NCBI GenBank assembly: GCA_016840945.1
Contig: JAEORJ010000173.1
Coordinates: 1-17,668, forward strand
Direction: 5' to 3'
From: Candidatus Gerdarchaeota archaeon
Lineage (GTDB): Archaea; Asgardarchaeota; Heimdallarchaeia; JABLTI01
DNA: 17,668 bases
Positions 13,842 to 17,668 of the stretch are shown one piece after another. Below the pieces are notes generated by a model. It was given only the letters and a program-made list of their open reading frames with translations, did not search any database and was not told where the DNA came from. The translations under genes were made by a program, and so were the position numbers. Each line of letters opens with the position of its first letter. Position 1 is the stretch's first letter.

Positions 13842-14795
13842 TTATTTGGGAGTATTTTTCTGATTCATTGTTATAACCACATTCCCTTTTTTATGACCCT
13901 TTTGAACATATGAATGAGCTTCACTAATTTTCTCTAATGGATATTTTCTATCAATTATCACTTTTAGTTTTCCAGCTTTAAGTATCGTCACAAGATAATT
14001 GAAATTCTCAGGATTGGTTTTAGTAGGATGTTTAACTGAAAGAAAAAAACCATTTTCCTTTAGCAAATTCTTATATGCTGATTTTGACATTTTACCTACA
14101 GCATCAAAAACATAATCATATTTTTCTTTAATTTTTGATAAATCTTCTTTAGTATAATCTATAACATGATCTGCACCAATAGATTTCACTAATTCTAAAT
14201 TTGAGGTGCTACAAACACCAGTCACATCGGCATTCAAATTTTTCGCTAATTGTACAGCATATGTTCCAACGCTTCCAGATGCACCATAGATTAGTATTTT
14301 ATCTCCTTTCTGAACTTTGCCTTTTTGAAGGATATATAATGCTGTCATTCCACCAATTGGCACCGCAGCTGCTTCTTCAAAACTTATATTAGCGGGTTTC
14401 TTAGCTAAGAGTCTATTTCCCAGGAGACCACCTTTCCATTCTTCTGGAATACTTATATATTCAGCATATGTGCTAATATTTAATCCAGCAGTTGTGCCAA
14501 AAATTTGGTCACCGTTTTTGAATAATTTAACATCACTACCCACTTGTTCAATTTCACCTGCAAATTCAAATCCAAGATGCTTGGGTTTTTTCCAACCAAA
14601 CATTAACTTAAATGGAAATTTCATTAAGAAGTTAACAGAACCACTTCGCATCCTAGTATCTCCAGCTGTTACGGTTGTAGCTAATATTTTGATTAGTAAT
14701 TCGTTACTTTCTGGAGTTGGTTTTGCTATTTCTTTAATCTGGAGTACTTCGGGAGGACCATATTTCATCCAAGAAACAACTTTTACTTTTTGCAA
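13842..14795 (-). CDS. NAD(P)-dependent MDR oxidoreductase (quinone oxidoreductase-like), copy 1
   Basis: The 317-residue protein is an MDR-family oxidoreductase with GroES-like N-domain (KYGPPEVLQIKEI, 11-23), GFEFAGEIEQVG (75-86) and the nucleotide motif IYGASGSVG at 169-177. VIDYTKEDL and GHKKGNVVI at the end match copy 2. The zinc ligands are absent. The Rossmann parts of the two copies are nearly identical over long stretches, while the substrate-domain loops differ (for example EEWKGGLLGNRLL, 118-130, is absent from copy 2), which suggests duplication and a change of substrate. The start is TTG 14795 with GGAAG seven bases upstream, the first gene of the operon. The substrate is unknown. 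Confidence 0.88.
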   Translation of the reverse strand: MQKVKVVSWMKYGPPEVLQIKEIAKPTPESNELLIKILATTVTAGDTRMRSGSVNFLMKFPFKLMFGWKKPKHLGFEFAGEIEQVGSDVKLFKNGDQIFGTTAGLNISTYAEYISIPEEWKGGLLGNRLLAKKPANISFEEAAAVPIGGMTALYILQKGKVQKGDKILIYGASGSVGTYAVQLAKNLNADVTGVCSTSNLELVKSIGADHVIDYTKEDLSKIKEKYDYVFDAVGKMSKSAYKNLLKENGFFLSVKHPTKTNPENFNYLVTILKAGKLKVIIDRKYPLEKISEAHSYVQKGHKKGNVVITMNQKNTPK

Positions 14796-14903
14796 ATTTA
14801 AACTTCCATTATTTTTATTTCTCTAGTATTTGTTTTGTGTTTTTTAATCAGAAAGAAAAAGAAAGAATTTGATTGGAACGATTAGTTCACATCAAATTAC
14901 AAA

Positions 14904-14916
14904 GATAAATCTTATC
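14904..14916 (-). terminator. Short hairpin at the stop codon of the ABC permease
   Basis: On the minus strand GATAA (14916-14912) and TTATC (14908-14904) pair with a 3-base loop. The first stem bases belong to the TGA stop. The stem is short and there is no strong T-tract. Confidence 0.3.
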
Positions 14917-15712
14917 ATCTATTCTTTCGATTAAGTAAGACTAATCCTATAACATAAACTATAATGCTGAATGCTAATAGCCCTAACATTCTTACCCAAA
15001 TATCCCAACTTGAAAATGGAACACCAATAAATATTAGGAACATAGGATAGGTAGCGTACCAACTCGGCATAAACCACCCTAATATCTCTATTTGAAAGAT
15101 ATACGGAGGAATAAAGCTACCAAAGATTTGCTGGGGAACAATAAAGGCAAATGATAATCCCCCTGCAGCGTTCCCAGTTTTTGTGATGGCGGCAGTAATA
15201 AGTCCCAATCCAACTGATGAGAATGTGAAAATAACCAGTATGAGAATAATAAGTAGACAACCAAGGAATTTTTGCCCAAGTGTGTAAATCCCAAAGAAGC
15301 TAGGATTATTAAAGAATATTGCTGGTCTAAAACCAGTAGCAACAGCTAAACCTAATCCAAGCACTAGTTGTATTATTGGCTTTATTGTATAGGATATCAT
15401 TTGGCTTAGGATATATTCTCCTTTTGTTAAGGGAGTAGTATTAATTCTCTTTTCAATACCACTATCACGTTGTGCACCAACACCAGCTGCAACATCATAT
15501 ATTGTAAGCAAACCACCATATATTAGAAAACCTGATATCATTTGCTCAAAAACAGTATATTCATCACCCCAACCATATAATTTACCTAAAGCAAATCCAA
15601 AAATTAGTATTAATGCAGGTACTAACAAAGTAGTGAAGATTAATACTAGTGGATCCAATAGTTGTCGTTTCATTTCTAATTTAACAAGTGCAAATACTCT
15701 ACGTAAATTCAT
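14915..15712 (-). CDS. ABC-2 type transporter permease
   Basis: The 265-residue integral membrane protein has about six hydrophobic segments (near 22-45, 58-78, 105-125, 148-178, 185-205, 238-260). The cytoplasmic N-terminus is LVKLEMKRQLLDPL. The segment QRDSGIEKRINTTPLTKGEYILSQ (about 81-104) is the typical coupling region of ABC-2 permeases (DrrB, NodJ type). It should form the membrane channel of an exporter with the ATPase encoded upstream. Its ATG overlaps the ATPase stop in ATGA, so translation is coupled. The substrate is unknown: drug, lipid or polysaccharide export are all possible. Confidence 0.9.
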   Translation of the reverse strand: MNLRRVFALVKLEMKRQLLDPLVLIFTTLLVPALILIFGFALGKLYGWGDEYTVFEQMISGFLIYGGLLTIYDVAAGVGAQRDSGIEKRINTTPLTKGEYILSQMISYTIKPIIQLVLGLGLAVATGFRPAIFFNNPSFFGIYTLGQKFLGCLLIILILVIFTFSSVGLGLITAAITKTGNAAGGLSFAFIVPQQIFGSFIPPYIFQIEILGWFMPSWYATYPMFLIFIGVPFSSWDIWVRMLGLLAFSIIVYVIGLVLLNRKNR

Positions 15713-16497
15713 ACAATACCCTCCAAAATGCTTCTGCCGGTGATTTCCATGAAAACATCTTCTAAGTTTTTCACCTTATATTCATCAATCAATTCTTTTG
15801 GTGGACCCATAGCAATAATTTTACCATAATCCATAATTGCAACATTATCGCATAAAGCTTCAGCTTCTTCAATATAATGTGTAGTCAGAATGATAGTTTT
15901 TGATTTATTTTTTTGTGTTTTTAGAAAATCCCAGACTTTTCGTCGATTACGTGGATCCATCCCCACAGTTGGCTCATCAAGGAAGAGAATTTCCGGATCA
16001 TTTATTAATGAAACAATTAAGCTTAGTTGTCTCTTCATTCCACCGCTATAACCTTTAAACAACCGATTACGAGCATCATTTAATCCGATAAGTTCAAGAA
16101 GTTCATCAGCGCGTTTATTCAATTGGTCTTTTGGAATGAGATATAGTTCACCAAAGAATTTGATATTGCCTATTCCTGTTAGATAGCTGTATAAAGCTGG
16201 TTCTTGGGGACAAACACTTATCATTTCTTTTATTTTATTCATATTCTTTTCCACATTGTAACCACCTACTTTTGCTATACCATCAGTTGGTAAAAGATTG
16301 CCAGTCAAAATATTAATAGTAGTAGTTTTCCCGGCACCATTTGTTCCTAAAAGGCCAAAAACTTCGCCTTTTTTAACACTAAATGAAATACCATCAACCG
16401 CGTTAACTTCAGGCATTTTCCTTTGTGATTTGTATACTTTTCTTAAATCGGTTACTTCAATGGAAATCGAATTTTCATTATTTTTCGATTCTATCAT
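15709..16497 (-). CDS. ABC-2 type transporter ATP-binding protein
   Basis: The 262-residue protein (from ATG 16497) is a complete ABC ATPase. Walker A GTNGAGKTT is at 51-59, the Q-loop at CPQEP (Q98), the signature YSGGMKRQL near 150-158, Walker B ILFLDEPT near 170-177, the D-loop GMDPRNRR and the H-loop TTHY (H207). The signature SGGMKRQ and the C-terminal LEDVFMEITGR are typical of DrrA-type exporters. It energises the permease encoded immediately downstream. The frame also opens at TTG 16500; ATG 16497 has AGGATGA eight bases upstream and is preferred. Divergent from the tautomerase gene. Confidence 0.94.
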   Translation of the reverse strand: MIESKNNENSISIEVTDLRKVYKSQRKMPEVNAVDGISFSVKKGEVFGLLGTNGAGKTTTINILTGNLLPTDGIAKVGGYNVEKNMNKIKEMISVCPQEPALYSYLTGIGNIKFFGELYLIPKDQLNKRADELLELIGLNDARNRLFKGYSGGMKRQLSLIVSLINDPEILFLDEPTVGMDPRNRRKVWDFLKTQKNKSKTIILTTHYIEEAEALCDNVAIMDYGKIIAMGPPKELIDEYKVKNLEDVFMEITGRSILEGIV

Positions 16498-16505
16498 CAA
16501 TTAAT

Positions 16506-16512
16506 TCATCCT
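16506..16512 (-). promoter_or_regulatory. Ribosome binding site of the ABC ATPase gene
   Basis: AGGATGA on the minus strand lies eight bases before ATG 16497 and supports that start. Confidence 0.45.
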
Positions 16513-16595
16513 AGGATTTTTACCTCCATCAATAATTTTCCCTTTACTTTGTTTTCCTTTTAATGTTTCAAAATTTCTATTTAAGATTTGTTCAG

Positions 16596-16612
16596 AACAC
16601 TTATATATGAAA
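16596..16612 (+). promoter_or_regulatory. TATA-like box upstream of the tautomerase gene
   Basis: aacacttatatatgaaa contains a good TATA-like core (cttatatatga, 16600-16610). Transcription would start near 16630, leaving a leader of about 70 bases. Confidence 0.35.
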
Positions 16613-16691
16613 TAAAGTTCATTCGCCATTTTTCTTTCTTACAGAAACTAAATTGAAAAAACTTAAAGTTAATTTGAATATTGTTTATTTT

Positions 16692-16700
16692 GGATGTGAT
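16692..16700 (+). promoter_or_regulatory. Ribosome binding site deciding the tautomerase start
   Basis: GGATGTGAT differs from GGAGGTGAT by one base and ends three bases before ATG 16704. It rejects the longer TTG-started frame from 16653. Confidence 0.6.
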
Positions 16701-16703
16701 ATT

Positions 16704-16910
16704 ATGCCAATTGTTCAAGTTAATTTATGGCCAGGGTTTTCTGAAGAAAAGCTTAAAGAAGTAATCAAAGGTATAACAGAAGTATTCACCAATATGGGTA
16801 TACCAGCTCAAGCAGTAGAAGTTATTATTTATGAAGTACCAAAAACTCATTGGGGAATTGAAGGAAAACCTGCAACCGAAGCTAGACCTGATGCTAAAGC
16901 TCCAAAATAA
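16704..16910 (+). CDS. 4-oxalocrotonate tautomerase-like protein
   Basis: The protein is 68 residues and begins MPIVQVNLWPGF. After Met removal Pro1 is the catalytic base of the tautomerase family. The body (SEEKLKEVIKGITEVF, then the second strand VEVIIYEVPKTHWGIEGKPA) matches 4-oxalocrotonate tautomerase, including the WGI(x)GKPA end near 50-57. Family members form hexamers and move protons on enols such as 2-hydroxymuconate; the substrate here is unknown. The frame runs further upstream to TTG 16653, but a start there would bury Pro1, so ATG 16704 is chosen. It stands alone on its strand, divergent from the ABC exporter. Confidence 0.9.
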   Translation: MPIVQVNLWPGFSEEKLKEVIKGITEVFTNMGIPAQAVEVIIYEVPKTHWGIEGKPATEARPDAKAPK

Positions 16911-16923
16911 AAAGTACAAATTT

Positions 16924-16943
16924 ATTATTCTCTAATGAATAAT
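16924..16943. terminator. Hairpin between convergent genes
   Basis: ATTATTC (16924-16930) and GAATAAT (16937-16943) form a 7-bp stem with a 6-base loop, between the tautomerase stop (16910) and the MFS gene end (16970). It could end both transcripts. A run of T residues (ctttttatt) follows it on the minus strand. Confidence 0.4.
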
Positions 16944-16969
16944 TAGCTAATAGACTCAATATTGTGCTA

Positions 16970-17668
16970 TCACTGATTTTCTTTTTTTGGATTTAATTCT
17001 GCATTATTAAATGGTTCTGTATCTGTTTTTGTTATTACAGGTATCTCTTTTATCCTATTTTTACCAAAAATTGCAAAGAATATTGTACCAATTGCTCCAA
17101 ATCCAGCAGCAACAAAGAAATTGACGGAAGGATCTATATTCCAAAGCAGTGCACTTGAATAGGCTGCTATTGAAACTATAACATCACGTATAAGATAATA
17201 TACCCCAAAAGAGCTTGCTTTATATTCTTCATGAGATAAATCTAAAATCAATGCTTTTCTTGTTGGTTCCCCAAATTCCTTGAGACCACGAATTATGAAA
17301 GCAATTATTAATAATTCAAAAGTGCGTGTATAGTATATTACTATTGGAAACGCAGTAAAGAAAACGAAAGTTATCACTACAAAAGGTTTCTTTGTAAATC
17401 TATCTGATAGAAAAGCTATCGGGATATAGATTAGTAGCGCAGTTACCATTTCTATAGCAGTCAGATACCCAAATTGTAATTCAGATACTCCATTAATGTC
17501 AACTACCCAAATAGCCAGAAAAGCATAAGGTATCTGTTCACAAAAACGAATTAATATATCTGCAGTTAGAAGAATACCTAATTCAGGTTTGATTGATTTG
17601 ACCGCTTTAAGTAAATTTAATGGTTCCTTTTCATTTTTTGGTGGTTCTTTAACAAAAAACCATTGAAG
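16970..17668 (-). CDS. MFS transporter, C-terminal part
   Basis: The frame is open from the right window edge to TAA at 16970-16972, giving the last 232 residues of a major facilitator superfamily protein. Methionine at 17449 is internal: the upstream sequence continues in frame with hydrophobic segments (ILLTADILIRFCEQIPYAFL). About six membrane helices are visible, with the loop motif LSDRFTKKP (motif A-like, between the second and third visible helix). RGLKEFGEPTRKALILDL also fits the family. The C-terminus is a short polar tail. The visible part probably corresponds to helices 7-12, a secondary transporter using an ion gradient; the substrate is unknown. It is convergent with the tautomerase gene. 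Confidence 0.85.
   Translation of the reverse strand, partial: LQWFFVKEPPKNEKEPLNLLKAVKSIKPELGILLTADILIRFCEQIPYAFLAIWVVDINGVSELQFGYLTAIEMVTALLIYIPIAFLSDRFTKKPFVVITFVFFTAFPIVIYYTRTFELLIIAFIIRGLKEFGEPTRKALILDLSHEEYKASSFGVYYLIRDVIVSIAAYSSALLWNIDPSVNFFVAAGFGAIGTIFFAIFGKNRIKEIPVITKTDTEPFNNAELNPKKENQ

Noticed and set aside
16653..16703. N-terminal extension of the tautomerase starting at TTG 16653
   Set aside because: It would bury the catalytic proline and has no ribosome site, while ATG 16704 has GGATGTGAT just upstream.
16970..17449. Complete 159-residue membrane protein starting at ATG 17449
   Set aside because: The frame continues without a stop to the window edge and the upstream part encodes further MFS-like helices, so the Met is internal.
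1..17668. tRNA, rRNA, CRISPR array, transposase or integrase
   Set aside because: Intergenic stretches are all below 300 bases and AT-rich. No cloverleaf, spaced direct repeats, terminal inverted repeats or recombinase motifs were seen.

Overview
This is an AT-rich archaeal window, most likely from an Asgard archaeon. The strongest evidence is an Arf-type small GTPase with an amphipathic N-terminus. It sits in a tight operon behind a longin-like (profilin-fold) protein and ahead of a seven-helix membrane protein. Supporting archaeal traits are Shine-Dalgarno sites of the GGTGAT/GGAGGTGAT type, frequent TTG and GTG starts, TATA-like boxes and membrane-anchored glycoprotein-like surface proteins. 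The exact lineage cannot be read from this sequence alone. No rRNA, tRNA, CRISPR array or insertion sequence was found, and no stretch above 300 bases lacks a gene.

Layout. 1-226 (-): 5' part of a secreted or anchored protein. 339-1364 (+): endonuclease/exonuclease/phosphatase-family enzyme. 1403-1786 (-): small two-helix membrane protein with a repeated WF motif tail. 2010-2750 (-): QueG-like double [4Fe-4S] protein interrupted by an in-frame TAA. 2966-3928 and 3984-4973 (+): aldo/keto reductase and D-2-hydroxyacid dehydrogenase. 4982-6256 (-): stand-alone condensation-fold acyltransferase. 6509-6970 (+): three-helix membrane protein. 7109-9068 (-): longin-like / Arf-like GTPase / 7TM operon. 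9211-9861 and 10046-12313 (-): two surface proteins, the second a seven-repeat SBBP beta-propeller, both ending in a helix plus a basic KKH tail. 12434-14795 (-): operon of two paralogous MDR oxidoreductases flanking a rhodanese. 14915-16497 (-): ABC-2 exporter (ATPase plus permease). 16704-16910 (+): 4-oxalocrotonate tautomerase-like protein. 16970-17668 (-): C-terminal part of an MFS transporter that runs off the window.

How they fit together. The region looks like ordinary chromosome rich in redox and detoxification enzymes (aldo/keto reductase, MDR pair, rhodanese, tautomerase) and export or surface functions. The most interesting unit is the three-gene GTPase operon. Its last protein has the predicted N-out/C-in topology of a seven-helix receptor, so the operon could be a membrane receptor plus G-protein switch plus longin adaptor. 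That role is inference. A second recurring feature is a short inverted repeat sitting on or next to stop codons of several genes, probably terminators or 3'-end structures.
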